A DNA stretch of 64,000 nt from Actinokineospora pegani (GCF_009745975.1 NZ_WHOL01000056.1:1-64000), one strand, 5' to 3'; counted from the stretch's first letter, positions 42,374-51,611 are shown. Translations and numbers: made by a program. Notes: a model not told the origin generated them from the sequence alone.

Positions 42374-42516
42374 GTGGCGTGCTGGGCCTTGCGTCATGCC
42401 CAAGCCCGGCACGCCACGGTTTCCACCCCGCTTGCGTGGGGATGACGCACGCTGTGACGCCAGCCTGTGGCGTGACGAGGGAACAGCCCGACGAGTTCAG
42501 CGAACTCGTCACGCCA
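42374..42516. promoter_or_regulatory. nested, mutually exclusive inverted repeats upstream of cas3
   Basis: The 325-bp gap 42352-42676 has no gene but a dense set of dyads sharing the core GTGGCGTGA in alternating orientation. A: 42374-42387 with 42404-42417 (13 of 14 pairs). B: ACGCCA 42457-42462 with TGGCGT 42468-42473. C: TGGCGTGACGAG 42468-42479 with its perfect complement 42505-42516. D: GACGAGTTC 42490-42498 with GAACTCGTC 42502-42510, perfect with a 3-nt loop. B, C and D compete for the same bases, as in an attenuator or switch. From 42517 to 42676 I see no convincing promoter. Confidence 0.6.
42419..42448 (+). repeat. solitary sequence resembling a type I-E CRISPR repeat
   Basis: GTTTCCACCCCGCTTGCGTGGGGATGACGC has the layout of an I-E repeat (CCCC-GC ... 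GGGG stem core with flanking pyrimidine-rich 5' end). It matches the array repeat only in the CCCCGC and GGGG blocks and a few flanking bases. No second copy or spacer lies beside it. It may be chance. Confidence 0.25.
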
Positions 42517-42676
42517 TAGGCCGGGCGTCGCAGCCACCGGCTGTGTCGCTGGTAATTCTGTCGCCTTTCTGTCCGTAGCCAGTGATCCTTTCGGCCCAGT
42601 ACGGTCTGCTGCTTGTAACGACAAGAGCACTGGGGCGGATTCGATTGTCACCAGTGATCAACGCGGAGGTGGGGGA

Positions 42677-45412
42677 GTGGGGGAGCTTGAGGACTGGGCC
42701 CACGTCTGGGCCAAGTCCGGCTTCGACCGGTACGAGTCGTCGGAGGAGTGGTTGCCGTTGTGGCAGCACCTCGACGACAGCGGGGGCGTGGCGGAGCTGC
42801 TTGTGCGCCACTGGATCTCGCCCATGGCGGTGGAGCGGATCGCGCGGGAGGTGCCGGGCGGGAGCGAGGGGGTCGTCCGGCTGGCCGGGTGGCTGGCGCG
42901 GGTTCACGACGTCGGCAAGGCCAGTCCTGCCTTCGTCGTCCAAGTCCCCGTGCTCGCGGACCTGCTGCACCGCGCGGGCGTGGAGGTCAAGCTCTCGATC
43001 GCCAACGACAAGGACCGGCCGCTGGTCAACCACGCCCTGGTCGGCCACGTCGCGGTGGTCGAGTGGCTTCAGGCCAGGGGGTTCTCGGGTCGCCTGGCGA
43101 AGCAGTGGGCCTCGATCGTGGGCAGCCACCACGGCACGGCTCCCGACACCATCGGTCTCCAACGCGTCCGCGAACGCCCCGACCTCGCCGGGACCGGTCG
43201 GTGGGCGGACATGCGTGCCGCATTGCTCGTCCGCGCCGCGCGGCACTTCCCCGACCTGGATGACTTCCGGGATGCGCGGCTCAGCCTCCCCTCCCAGGTC
43301 GTGCTCTGCGGCGTGGTGATCCTCGCCGACTGGATCGCCTCCAACTCCGCCTACTTCCCGTTGTGGCCGACGCCCGCGACGGCCGGTCAGCCCGACGACG
43401 GGGAGACGGCTCGCCGGGTCGAGCACGCCTGGCGCAAGCTGGCCCTGCCCGCCGGGTGGCGGGCCAAGCCGACGGGCGACAGCCCCGACACCCTCATGCG
43501 CGCACGGTTCCAGCGGCCCTCGGCCCGGCCCGTGCAGCGCGCCGCCGCCGAGCTGGCGCGCACGGACGAGCCCGGGATCATGGTCATCGAGGACGCCATG
43601 GGGTCGGGCAAGACCGAGGCCGCGCTCTTGGCGGTGGAGGAGCTGGCCGCGCGGGTCGGCGCTGACGGCTGCGTTGTCGCGCTGCCCACCCAGGCCACCT
43701 CCGACGCCATGTTCTCCCGGGTCCACGCCTGGCTCGACCTGGTGCCCAAGGGCGCGGCGGTGTCGTTCGCGTTGACCCACGGCAAAGCCCACCTCAACGA
43801 CGAGTACTCCGGTCTGGTGGGCCGGGGTCGGGTCGGCGCGGTCGACGACTGCGGTGGCGCCATCGCCCACGAGTGGCTCAGCGGGCGCAAGAAGTCCGCG
43901 CTGGCCTCGTTCGTCGTCGGCACGGTCGACCAGGTGCTGTTCGCGGGGCTGCGCACGCGGCACTTGATGCTGCGCCACCTCTCGCTCGCCGGGAAGGTCG
44001 TCGTGGTCGACGAGGTGCACGCCTATGACGTTTACATGTCCCGATATCTGGATCGCGTCCTGCACTGGCTGGGCGCTTACGGGGTGCCGGTCGTCCTGCT
44101 TTCGGCGACGCTGCCCGACGCCCGCCGCGCCGAGCTGCTGCGCGCCTACGCCGACGGCAAGGGCGTGGCCGTCACCCCGCCCCAGGGCAATCCCGGCTAC
44201 CCGGTCATCACCACCCTCTCCGGCGCCCACGCCATCGACTCGACCGCGGAGCCGAAGACCGTCGCGCTCGACCACCTCCCGGACGACCTCGACACGCTGA
44301 TCCGGCACCTCGACGACACGATGGCGGGCCGCGGCTGCGCCGTGGTCATCCGCAACACCGTCACGCGCGTGCAGGAGACAGCGGAGCGTCTGATCAAGGA
44401 GTACGGGGCGGACAACGTGACCGTCGCGCACGCGAGGTTCCTCGCCTGCCACCGCTCCGCGAACGACCGAGACCTGGTGCGGCGCTTCGGGCAGGGGGGC
44501 GACCGGCCGGACTTCCACATCGTCGTCGCCTCCCAGGTCGTCGAGCAGTCGTTGGACATCGATTTCGACCTGATGGTCACCGACCTGGCGCCCGTCGACC
44601 TCGTCCTGCAGCGGCTCGGCAGGCTCCACCGGCACGCCAGGCAGCGGCCGGGCCCGCTCGCCGACCCGAGGTGCGCGATCGTCGGCGTCGCCGACTGGGA
44701 CGCCGCCCCGGTCGTCGCCAACCCCAACGCCCGCCGGATCTACGGGGACCACACCCTGCTCCGCTCCGCGGCGCTGGTCGCGGGACGCCGCCACGTCCAG
44801 CTCCCCCAGGACATCGCCCCCCTGGTCCAAAAAGCCTACGGTCAGGACCCGGTGGGACCGGCGAGCTGGCAGACCGCCATGTCCACCGCTGCGGAGGCCG
44901 CCGCGGTGTCGGCCCGAAAGCGCTTCGACGCAGCAGGCTCCTACCTCGTCAAACCCGCGGGCGCCTTGCCCTCGCTGACGGGGTGGAACGACGACAGCGC
45001 GGGCGGGGCCAAAGAGGAGGCCAAGGGGCTGGCCCAGGTCCGCGACGGCGAGGAATCCCTGGAAGTCCTCGTCCTGCAGCGCGACGAGGCGGGTGGGCTG
45101 CTGCTGCCGGAATGGGACGAGGGCGCCTGGGAGGAGGTCGGGCGCCAGGTCCCGACGCACGACCAGGTCCCGGAGGACCAGGCCAAGGCCGCTTTGGCGT
45201 GCTCGCTGCGGCTCCCCCTCGCGCTCTGCCACCCCGGGGTCGTCGACGCGGTCATCGCCGAGCTCGAACGCCGCACGATCGAGAGCTTCGAGGTGACCCC
45301 GCTGCTGCGCGGTCAGCTCGTGCTCGTCCTCGACGCCGACATGACCGCCGAGCTGCACGGGTTCCGCCTGACCTACGACACCCGCCGAGGACTCACCCAT
45401 GACAAGCTCTGA
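42677..45412 (+). CDS. cas3: CRISPR-associated helicase/nuclease Cas3 (type I-E)
   Basis: A 911-residue Cas3 with an N-terminal HD nuclease and a superfamily 2 helicase. HD residues are in LARVHDVGKASPAF (H77-D78), NHALVGHVAVVEW and IVGSHHGTAPD. Helicase motifs are EDAMGSGKTEAALLAVEEL (Walker A, about 308), DEVHAYDVYMSR (DEVH box, about 444), LLSATLPDARR (motif III) and the later VVASQVVEQSLDIDFDLMV with QRLGRLHRH (motifs V and VI). It is recruited by Cascade to nick and unwind target DNA. GTG start with GGAGGT 6 nt upstream. Overlaps cas8e by 14 bp. All catalytic motifs look intact. Confidence 0.96.
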   Translation: MGELEDWAHVWAKSGFDRYESSEEWLPLWQHLDDSGGVAELLVRHWISPMAVERIAREVPGGSEGVVRLAGWLARVHDVGKASPAFVVQVPVLADLLHRAGVEVKLSIANDKDRPLVNHALVGHVAVVEWLQARGFSGRLAKQWASIVGSHHGTAPDTIGLQRVRERPDLAGTGRWADMRAALLVRAARHFPDLDDFRDARLSLPSQVVLCGVVILADWIASNSAYFPLWPTPATAGQPDDGETARRVEHAWRKLALPAGWRAKPTGDSPDTLMRARFQRPSARPVQRAAAELARTDEPGIMVIEDAMGSGKTEAALLAVEELAARVGADGCVVALPTQATSDAMFSRVHAWLDLVPKGAAVSFALTHGKAHLNDEYSGLVGRGRVGAVDDCGGAIAHEWLSGRKKSALASFVVGTVDQVLFAGLRTRHLMLRHLSLAGKVVVVDEVHAYDVYMSRYLDRVLHWLGAYGVPVVLLSATLPDARRAELLRAYADGKGVAVTPPQGNPGYPVITTLSGAHAIDSTAEPKTVALDHLPDDLDTLIRHLDDTMAGRGCAVVIRNTVTRVQETAERLIKEYGADNVTVAHARFLACHRSANDRDLVRRFGQGGDRPDFHIVVASQVVEQSLDIDFDLMVTDLAPVDLVLQRLGRLHRHARQRPGPLADPRCAIVGVADWDAAPVVANPNARRIYGDHTLLRSAALVAGRRHVQLPQDIAPLVQKAYGQDPVGPASWQTAMSTAAEAAAVSARKRFDAAGSYLVKPAGALPSLTGWNDDSAGGAKEEAKGLAQVRDGEESLEVLVLQRDEAGGLLLPEWDEGAWEEVGRQVPTHDQVPEDQAKAALACSLRLPLALCHPGVVDAVIAELERRTIESFEVTPLLRGQLVLVLDADMTAELHGFRLTYDTRRGLTHDKL

Positions 45413-47024
45413 GACCATCTTCGACCTGCTCGAGCAGCCCTGGATCTTGGCGCGGGCCAAGGGCGGCGCGACCGTCGAACTGTCCTTGTCGGAAATTTTT
45501 CGCGAGTCCGGAAATCTCCTCGGGCTGGTCGGCGAGGTGCCTACCCAGGTCTTCGCCACCACCCGTTTGCTGCTCGCCGTGTTGCGCCGGGCCATGCACC
45601 GGGCTGAGCGTCCGCTGGTCGACTTCGAGGACTGGCAGCCGCTGTGGTCGGCCTTCCCGCTGGTCGATGTGGAGGAGTACCTGGTCGAACACAGGGACAG
45701 GTTCGACCTGCTGCACCCCAGCACGCCCTTCATGCAGGTGGCGGACCTGCGCACGGCGAAGGGCGAGATGTCGGACCTGAGCAAGCTCATCGCCGATGTG
45801 CCCAACAACCGGCCGTTCTTCACCACCCGCATCGGCACGCCACTGCGCCTGAGCCTCGCGGAGGCGGCCAGGTGGGTCCTGCACTGCCAGGCGTTCGACT
45901 TCTCCGGTATCAAATCCGGCGCCGCTGACGACAAACGCGTCAAAGGCGGCAGGGGCTATCCAATCGGCCTCGCCTGGTCGGGGCAGCTCGGCGGCGTCCT
46001 CGCCGAGGGCAGGACGCTGCGCGAGACCTTGTTGCTCAACCTCATCCCGGACCACGTCTTCGGTGAGTTCGTCAGCGAGGACAGGCCTGTCTGGGAACGC
46101 GCCGCGCTGACCGGTGAGGAGGAGGTCGTCGGTGGGCGCACGCCGACCGGGCCTGTCGACCTCTACACCTGGCCGAGCAGGCGCATCCGGCTCGCCGTCG
46201 ACGGCGACCAGGTCACGGGTGTGCTGGTGTGCAACGGGGACAAGATCCTGCCGCAGAACCGGTTCGACTTCGAGCCGCACACCTCGTGGCGGCGCAGCAC
46301 CAACCAGGAGAAGCAGCTCAAGTCGGCCGTGCCGGTCTACATGCCGCTGGAGCACGACCCGTCCCGGGCGATCTGGCGCGGGCTCGCCGCCATGCTCCCC
46401 GCGGCCGTCCGCACGACTGGCGAGGTCCCGTCCCGGCGCGTGCCCGGGGTCCTGCGGTGGGTGGCCGAGCTGCGGCTCGAGGGTGTCCTCGCCCCCGACG
46501 CCCCGGTGGCCCTGCACACGATCGGGATGACCTACGGCAGCAACAACTCCGTCATCGACGAGGTCGTCGAGGACCGCCTGTCCGTGCCCGCCCTGCTCGT
46601 CGCGGAGGACGCCGTCGACCTGACCCGGGTCGTGCTGTCCTGCGTCTCCTCCGCCGAGTCCGCCGCCAAGGCGCTGGGCTCCTTGGCCGCGTCCCTGGCC
46701 GAAGCGAGCGGCGGCGAGTACGGGCCCGCCCGGTCGCGGGCGGTCGAGTCCGCCTACGACGCGCTCGACCCGTTGTTCCGCCGGTGGGTGCGCGACGACA
46801 TCAGGGAAGGCGTCGACGAGGACGATGTCCAACGGATCTTCCACCTCGCAGCCAAGCGCGCCGTGGCCCGCCTGGGCGCCGAGCTGGTCGAGGCGGCCCC
46901 CGCGACAGCCTGGTCCGGGCGCAAGAAGGACGGCCGCGCCCTGAGCGCCACCCACGCCTACAAGCGCTTCGACGGCGAGCTGCGGGCCGCCCTGCCCAAG
47001 GCCGACGACCCGACACCCGCCTGA
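45399..47024 (+). CDS. cas8e: Cascade large subunit Cas8e (Cse1/CasA)
   Basis: The 541-residue large subunit of the type I-E Cascade complex, which reads the PAM and recruits Cas3. FDLLEQPWILARAKGG opens the protein in family style, followed by VDFEDWQPLWSAFPLVDVEE, YLVEHRDRFDLLHPSTPFMQ, KLIADVPNNRPFFTTR and WVLHCQAFDFSGIKSG. The C-terminal four-helix bundle is at about 400-530. Starts 14 bp inside cas3. This family is very variable, so single residues are not interpreted; overall order of motifs and position are clear. Confidence 0.93.
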   Translation: MTSSETIFDLLEQPWILARAKGGATVELSLSEIFRESGNLLGLVGEVPTQVFATTRLLLAVLRRAMHRAERPLVDFEDWQPLWSAFPLVDVEEYLVEHRDRFDLLHPSTPFMQVADLRTAKGEMSDLSKLIADVPNNRPFFTTRIGTPLRLSLAEAARWVLHCQAFDFSGIKSGAADDKRVKGGRGYPIGLAWSGQLGGVLAEGRTLRETLLLNLIPDHVFGEFVSEDRPVWERAALTGEEEVVGGRTPTGPVDLYTWPSRRIRLAVDGDQVTGVLVCNGDKILPQNRFDFEPHTSWRRSTNQEKQLKSAVPVYMPLEHDPSRAIWRGLAAMLPAAVRTTGEVPSRRVPGVLRWVAELRLEGVLAPDAPVALHTIGMTYGSNNSVIDEVVEDRLSVPALLVAEDAVDLTRVVLSCVSSAESAAKALGSLAASLAEASGGEYGPARSRAVESAYDALDPLFRRWVRDDIREGVDEDDVQRIFHLAAKRAVARLGAELVEAAPATAWSGRKKDGRALSATHAYKRFDGELRAALPKADDPTPA

Positions 47025-47039
47025 CCCGAACGGAACACC

Positions 47040-47702
47040 ATGAGCACTGGAACAGAGCAGAGGTCAGTCAAGTCCACTGTGGACTCCTTCGTCGGGTCGA
47101 CGATCTCCGGGCTGCAACGGCAGTACCTCGCCAACGCCTCCGCCGGTGTTGCCGCCCTGGCCCGGCTGCGCCGTGCCGCGGGCAAGGCCCCCGGGGAGAT
47201 CGCCGACGTCTTCGAGTTCACCCTCTCCCCGGAGCTGGCGGTGGGTCGGGATGCCCGCGACGAGGACGCGCCGACGGCCGCGGAGGTCGCCGCGCACCAC
47301 GCCATCACCCTCTTCGCCCTGCACCAGCAGTCGCAGACGCGGCCGATGCACCTGCGCGGGGTGGGGTTCGGCTCGGCGTTGCGCAAGGTCGCTGCCCCCA
47401 AGGAGGGCGACACCCCCAAGACCGGTCTGGACACGCCGGTGGTCCGGCGGTTCGAGATGATCAGCACCGCCGACTCCCTGCCGGAGTTGGCCCACCACCT
47501 GCGCGGCGCCGTGCAGTTGCTGCGGTCGCGCCAGGTCCCCCTCGACTACGGCCAGTTCGCCGTCGACCTGCTCGACTGGCAGCTCGGCGGCAAGTCCAGG
47601 ACCTGGCTGCGCCTGCGCTGGGGCCGCGGCTTCCACTTCGCCCCCAAGGACAAGGACGCCGAGCCGGAGAAGGGCACCGGGGCCGACAAGACCACCGGCT
47701 GA
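47040..47702 (+). CDS. casB: Cascade small subunit Cse2 (CasB)
   Basis: A 220-residue mostly helical protein between cas8e and cas7e, the expected place and size for Cse2. ISGLQRQYLANASAGVAALA, LRRAAGKAPGEIADVF, HHAITLFALHQQSQTRPMHL and GRGFHFAPKDKD are typical. Two copies sit along the Cascade belly and stabilise crRNA and displaced strand. The C-terminus is charged and low in complexity (EPEKGTGADKTTG). Starts 15 bp after cas8e at ATG 47040. Confidence 0.92.
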   Translation: MSTGTEQRSVKSTVDSFVGSTISGLQRQYLANASAGVAALARLRRAAGKAPGEIADVFEFTLSPELAVGRDARDEDAPTAAEVAAHHAITLFALHQQSQTRPMHLRGVGFGSALRKVAAPKEGDTPKTGLDTPVVRRFEMISTADSLPELAHHLRGAVQLLRSRQVPLDYGQFAVDLLDWQLGGKSRTWLRLRWGRGFHFAPKDKDAEPEKGTGADKTTG

Positions 47703-47751
47703 CCGGCCACCGGTCGCCCACCACGTCAGCACCAGCGGAAGGAGCGGCACA

Positions 47752-48885
47752 GTGCCGCGCACGATCATCGACATCCACGTCATCCAGACCGTCCCGCCGA
47801 GCAACCTCAACCGGGACGACACGGGCAGCCCCAAGTCGGCCGTCTACGGCGGCACCCGCCGCGCCCGGGTCTCCAGCCAGGCGTGGAAGCGCGCCACCCG
47901 CGACGCCTTCGCCTCGCTGCTGGACAGCTCCGAGCTCGGGGTGCGGACCAAGCGCGTCGTCGAGCTGCTCGGCGACGAGATCGAGGAGCAGGACGGCTCC
48001 CTAGCAGGCCGCGGTCAGGACTTGGCCAAGGACCTGCTGGCCGCGGCGAAGATCAAGACCGGACCGGCGCGCAAGAAGGACCAGCCGGACGAGGTCGGCT
48101 ACTTGCTGTTCCTCAGCCGCAAGCAGGTGCAGAACTTGGCCGCGCTCGCCGTCGAGGCCGCGGCCGAGGCGGGCGAGGGCAAAGTCGCCTTCGACGGCAA
48201 GAAGGTCAAGGCCGTCGCCGACCGCGAGCACTCCATCGACGTGTCGCTGTTCGGCCGGATGGTCGCCGACGACACCGCCCTCAACGTCGAGGCCTCGGCG
48301 CAGGTCGCCCACGCCATCAGCGTGCACGCCGTGGCCAACGAGTTCGACTACTACACCGCGGTCGACGACCACAAGCGCGGCGACGACGAGGAGGACGCGG
48401 GCGCGGGCATGATCGGCACGGTCGAGTTCAACTCGTCGACCCTGTACCGGTACGCCAACGTCGACGTCGACCACCTGCGCGGCAACCTCGGCGACACCGA
48501 GGCCACCAAGCGCGCGGTCGCGGCGTTCCTGCGGGCGTTCGTCACCAGCATGCCCACGGGCAAGCAGAACACCTTCGCCAACCGCACCCTGCCCGACGCT
48601 GTGCTCGTCGTGGTCCGCGAGACCCAGCCGATCAACCTGGCGGGCGCGTTCGAGGCGGCCATCGGCGAGGGTGAGAAGGGCGGTCGCATCGCGGCGTCCA
48701 TCCTGAAGCTCGCGAAGCAGGCCGGGGAACTGCACGAGGCCTTCGGCGAGACCCCGGTCGCGAGTTGGTCGTTCGGTGTCGGCGAGCGGGTCGACCTGCT
48801 GCACGAGGTCGCGACCCGGTCCACCCTCGACGAGGTCGTGCGCGAGGTCGCCGAACTGGTCGAGCAGCGTCAGGAGCAGGCGTGA
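47752..48885 (+). CDS. cas7e: Cascade backbone Cas7e (Cse4/CasC)
   Basis: A 377-residue RAMP-type backbone subunit; six copies wrap the crRNA spacer. IDIHVIQTVPPSNLNRDDTG opens the protein, then YGGTRRARVSSQAWKRATRD (RNA-binding loop), EHSIDVSLFGRMVADDTALN, AHAISVHAVANEFDYYTAVD, MIGTVEFNSSTLYRYANVD and SMPTGKQNTFANRTLPDAV, all hallmarks of the family. GTG start with GGAAGGAG upstream; 49-bp gap after casB. Its stop overlaps cas5e (GTGA). Confidence 0.96.
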   Translation: MPRTIIDIHVIQTVPPSNLNRDDTGSPKSAVYGGTRRARVSSQAWKRATRDAFASLLDSSELGVRTKRVVELLGDEIEEQDGSLAGRGQDLAKDLLAAAKIKTGPARKKDQPDEVGYLLFLSRKQVQNLAALAVEAAAEAGEGKVAFDGKKVKAVADREHSIDVSLFGRMVADDTALNVEASAQVAHAISVHAVANEFDYYTAVDDHKRGDDEEDAGAGMIGTVEFNSSTLYRYANVDVDHLRGNLGDTEATKRAVAAFLRAFVTSMPTGKQNTFANRTLPDAVLVVVRETQPINLAGAFEAAIGEGEKGGRIAASILKLAKQAGELHEAFGETPVASWSFGVGERVDLLHEVATRSTLDEVVREVAELVEQRQEQA

Positions 48886-49622
48886 CGGCGCTGTTGCTGC
48901 GCTTCGCCGGGCCGTTGCAGGCGTGGGGGACCGGCAGCCGGTTCTCCCGTCGGGAGACCGACCGGGTGCCGTCCAAGAGCGGCGTGGTCGGTCTGCTCGC
49001 CGCCGCGAGCGGGTACCACCGGGCGGAGTTGGACGTGGGGCGCGCGGTCGACGAGATCGAGGCGCTGTTCAACCTGCGCATGGGTGTGCGGGTCGACCAG
49101 CCCGGCCGCATCGAGCGGGACTTCCAGACGGCCCGCACCCGCGACGGCAAGGACGCGATGCCGCTGTCGCACCGGTTCTACCTGTCCGACGCGGTGTTCC
49201 TCGTCGCGGTCGAGGGCGACAGGGCGCTGCTGGAGGGACTGCGCGACGCGCTGCGCCGCCCCGCGTACCCGCTCGCGCTGGGTAGGCGCTCGTGCCCGCC
49301 AGTCGGCAAGGTGGAGCACGGCCTGTGCGACGGCGACGTCCGGGCGGCGCTGACGACCGAGCCGTGGGCGGCCTCGAAGCGGGTCATGCGGCGGGCCAGC
49401 GCGTCGGAGCGGGTGGACCTCACCCTGGTCGTCGACTGCGCGGCGGACGACGACCTGGCGGTCCAGGTCCAGGACCAGCCCATCAGCTTCGACCCGGCCC
49501 ACCGCCGGTACGGCTGGCGCTCGGTGCGCGAGGAGTCCATCGAGGTCCTGAACCCCGAGTGGCGGCAGCCACAGCCCACCGACATCCACGACCCGTTCGG
49601 ATTGTTGGAGAGCGTGTCATGA
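48882..49622 (+). CDS. cas5e: Cascade subunit Cas5e (CasD)
   Basis: A 246-residue RAMP protein that caps the 5' handle of the crRNA. LLLRFAGPLQAWGTGSRFSR is the conserved N-terminal motif, followed by RVPSKSGVVGLLAAASGYHR and the hallmark FNLRMGVRVDQPG; LSHRFYLSDAVFLVAVEGD and YPLALGRRSCPPVG are also typical. GTG start overlaps the cas7e stop; its own stop overlaps the cas6e start (ATGA), so stoichiometry is probably set by translational coupling. Confidence 0.94.
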   Translation: MTALLLRFAGPLQAWGTGSRFSRRETDRVPSKSGVVGLLAAASGYHRAELDVGRAVDEIEALFNLRMGVRVDQPGRIERDFQTARTRDGKDAMPLSHRFYLSDAVFLVAVEGDRALLEGLRDALRRPAYPLALGRRSCPPVGKVEHGLCDGDVRAALTTEPWAASKRVMRRASASERVDLTLVVDCAADDDLAVQVQDQPISFDPAHRRYGWRSVREESIEVLNPEWRQPQPTDIHDPFGLLESVS

Positions 49623-50287
49623 CGGCGTTCCTCACCCGGTTCGAGGTCAACAAGGCCCGGCGCGGGGCCCGTGACCTCATGGGGTCGCTGCACCGCATGC
49701 ACGCCGCGGTGCTCGCGTCCTTCCCGGATTCGCACCGCGCCACGGTCGAGGGCGGCCGGGTGCTCTGGCGCCTCGACCACGGCGACCACAGCACCACCCT
49801 CTACATCGTCAGCCCGCACGAGCCCGACCTGACCCACCTCGTCGAGCAGGCGGGTTGGCCCACGACCCAGACCTGGGCCACCCGGGACTACTCGCCGCTG
49901 CTCGACCGGCTGTCGACGGGGGACCGCTTCGCCTTCCGACTGGCGGCCAACCCGACCCGCTCTCAACGCCGGGAGGACGACGACCGCTCCCAGCGGTACG
50001 CGCACGTCACCGTCGCCCAGCAGACCCAGTGGCTGCTCGACCGCGCCCTCCGCAACGGCTTCGCCCTCTGCGAGGCCGCCGAGAAGGAACCCGATGTGGC
50101 GGTGCGGGGCAGGCAGAGGTCGCAGTTCGCCCGTGGTGGGAAGACTGTCACGCTGTCCACCGCCGTGTTCGAGGGCAGGCTCGAGGTGACCGACCCCGAC
50201 CTGCTGCGCGCGGCGTTGGTCGGCGGCATCGGCCCGGCCAAGGGCTACGGGTGCGGCCTGCTGACCCTGGCGGCGGTCCCCGGGTGA
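49619..50287 (+). CDS. cas6e: crRNA endonuclease Cas6e (CasE)
   Basis: A 222-residue double-ferredoxin-fold ribonuclease that cuts the repeat hairpin of pre-crRNA and stays on the 3' handle. FLTRFEVNKARRGARDLMGS holds an early positive strip, LHRMHAAVLASFPDSHRATV contains the likely catalytic histidine, RFAFRLAANPTR is a core strand, and ALVGGIGPAKGYGCGLLTLA is the glycine-rich loop of Cas6e. ATG overlaps the cas5e stop. Its substrate is the CCCCGC-GTGA-GCGGGG hairpin of the repeats downstream. Confidence 0.94.
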   Translation: MTAFLTRFEVNKARRGARDLMGSLHRMHAAVLASFPDSHRATVEGGRVLWRLDHGDHSTTLYIVSPHEPDLTHLVEQAGWPTTQTWATRDYSPLLDRLSTGDRFAFRLAANPTRSQRREDDDRSQRYAHVTVAQQTQWLLDRALRNGFALCEAAEKEPDVAVRGRQRSQFARGGKTVTLSTAVFEGRLEVTDPDLLRAALVGGIGPAKGYGCGLLTLAAVPG

Positions 50288-51246
50288 GCGACATCCCCGG
50301 CGCCCGGCCGGTGCCGATCTCGCACCTGACCCGGGCCCAGGACCGGATGACGTTCGTCTACCTGGAGCACTGCGTCGTCCACCGCGACGCCAACGCGATC
50401 ACCGCCAAGGACGCCAGGGGCACCGTGCACATCCCGGCGGCGACGCTGGGCGCGCTGCTGCTCGGTCCGGGGACCAACGTCAGCCAGCAGGCGATGGTGC
50501 TGCCCGCGGAGAGCGGTTCCACGGCGGTGTGGGTCGGGGAGCGCGGCGTGCGCTACTACGCGCACGGCCGCACCCTCGCGCGTTCCTCGCGCCTGCTGGA
50601 ACGCCAGGCGGAGCTGGTGTCGAACCGGACCTCGCGGTTGCGCGTCGCACGGGCGATGTACGCGATGCGATTCCCCGACGAGGACACCACGGGGCTGACG
50701 ATGCAGCAGTTGCGCGGCCGCGAGGGCGCCCGGGTGCGGAGGATCTACCGCGACCACGCGAAGCGGACCGGGGTGCAGTGGGAGCGCCGCGACTACGACG
50801 TGACCGACTTCGACAGCGGGACCGCCATCAACAAGGCGCTCTCGGCGGCGAACACCAGCCTCTACGGCGTGGTGCGCGCCGTGGTCGTCGCGTTGGGCCT
50901 GGCCCCCGGGTTGGGGTTCGTCCACACCGGCAACATGCGGTCGTTCGTCTTCGACGTCGCGGACCTGTACAAGACCGAGATCACCATTCCGGTCGCCTTC
51001 GAGATCGCCGCCAAGGAGGTGGGCGACGTGGCGGCCGAGACCCGCCGCGCCGTGCGCGACCGCATGAAGGACGGGAGGTTCCTCGAGACCTGCGTCCAGG
51101 ACATCAAGTCGCTGCTCGCCGAGCCGGGTGGGCAGGACGTGGAGTACGGACCCGAGGCGTTCGAGGACCCCGACGTGGTCATGCTGTGGGACTACAACGG
51201 ACGCAACGTCGCCGCGGGCGTCTCCTACGACGAGGACGACCTGTGA
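50284..51246 (+). CDS. cas1: CRISPR integrase Cas1 (type I-E)
   Basis: A 320-residue Cas1e, the catalytic subunit of spacer integration. The metal-binding residues are the glutamate in LRGREGARVRRIYR, the histidine in LGFVHTGNMRSFVFDVADLY and the aspartate in the same segment. N-terminal beta domain includes RMTFVYLEHCVVHRDANAIT; NKALSAANTSLYGVVRAVVV is the conserved helical core. The I-E type C-terminus is acidic. GTG start overlaps the cas6e stop. All catalytic residues are present, so adaptation should work. Confidence 0.96.
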   Translation: MSDIPGARPVPISHLTRAQDRMTFVYLEHCVVHRDANAITAKDARGTVHIPAATLGALLLGPGTNVSQQAMVLPAESGSTAVWVGERGVRYYAHGRTLARSSRLLERQAELVSNRTSRLRVARAMYAMRFPDEDTTGLTMQQLRGREGARVRRIYRDHAKRTGVQWERRDYDVTDFDSGTAINKALSAANTSLYGVVRAVVVALGLAPGLGFVHTGNMRSFVFDVADLYKTEITIPVAFEIAAKEVGDVAAETRRAVRDRMKDGRFLETCVQDIKSLLAEPGGQDVEYGPEAFEDPDVVMLWDYNGRNVAAGVSYDEDDL

Positions 51247-51590
51247 CCGTCGTGGTGGTGGCGGCGTGCCCGGTCGGCCTGCGCGGCCACCTCACCCGCT
51301 GGCTGCTGGAGATCTCGCCGGGGGTCTTCGTGGGCCAGGTCAGCGCACGGGTGCGCTCCCTGATGTGGGAGCGCGTGGTGGAGATGGTGAAGTCCGGCCG
51401 CGCCATCATGGTCCATCACTCCAACAACGAACAGGGGTTGGAGTTCAGCGTCCACGGCAGCGAGTGGATACCTGAGGACTTCGAGGGCATCACCCTCATG
51501 CGCCGCCCGGCCCCGGCGGCTCCGGACGCGCCCGCCAAGGCGGCGGGATGGAGCAACGCGAGCAAGCGGCGCAAGTACGGGCGGCGCTAG
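51243..51590 (+). CDS. cas2: CRISPR adaptation protein Cas2 (type I-E)
   Basis: A 115-residue Cas2e. VVVVAACPVGLRGHLTRWLL opens the ferredoxin fold, followed by ISPGVFVGQVSARVRSLMWE and FSVHGSEWIPEDFEGITLMR, hallmarks of the I-E type. Cas2 bridges two Cas1 dimers and measures spacer length. GTG start overlaps the cas1 stop. The basic C-terminus (SNASKRRKYGRR) likely contacts DNA. Last cas gene; a decayed metabolic gene and the leader separate it from the array. Confidence 0.95.
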   Translation: MTVVVVAACPVGLRGHLTRWLLEISPGVFVGQVSARVRSLMWERVVEMVKSGRAIMVHHSNNEQGLEFSVHGSEWIPEDFEGITLMRRPAPAAPDAPAKAAGWSNASKRRKYGRR

Positions 51591-51611
51591 GTGCAGCGGA
51601 CCGGGAGGTCG

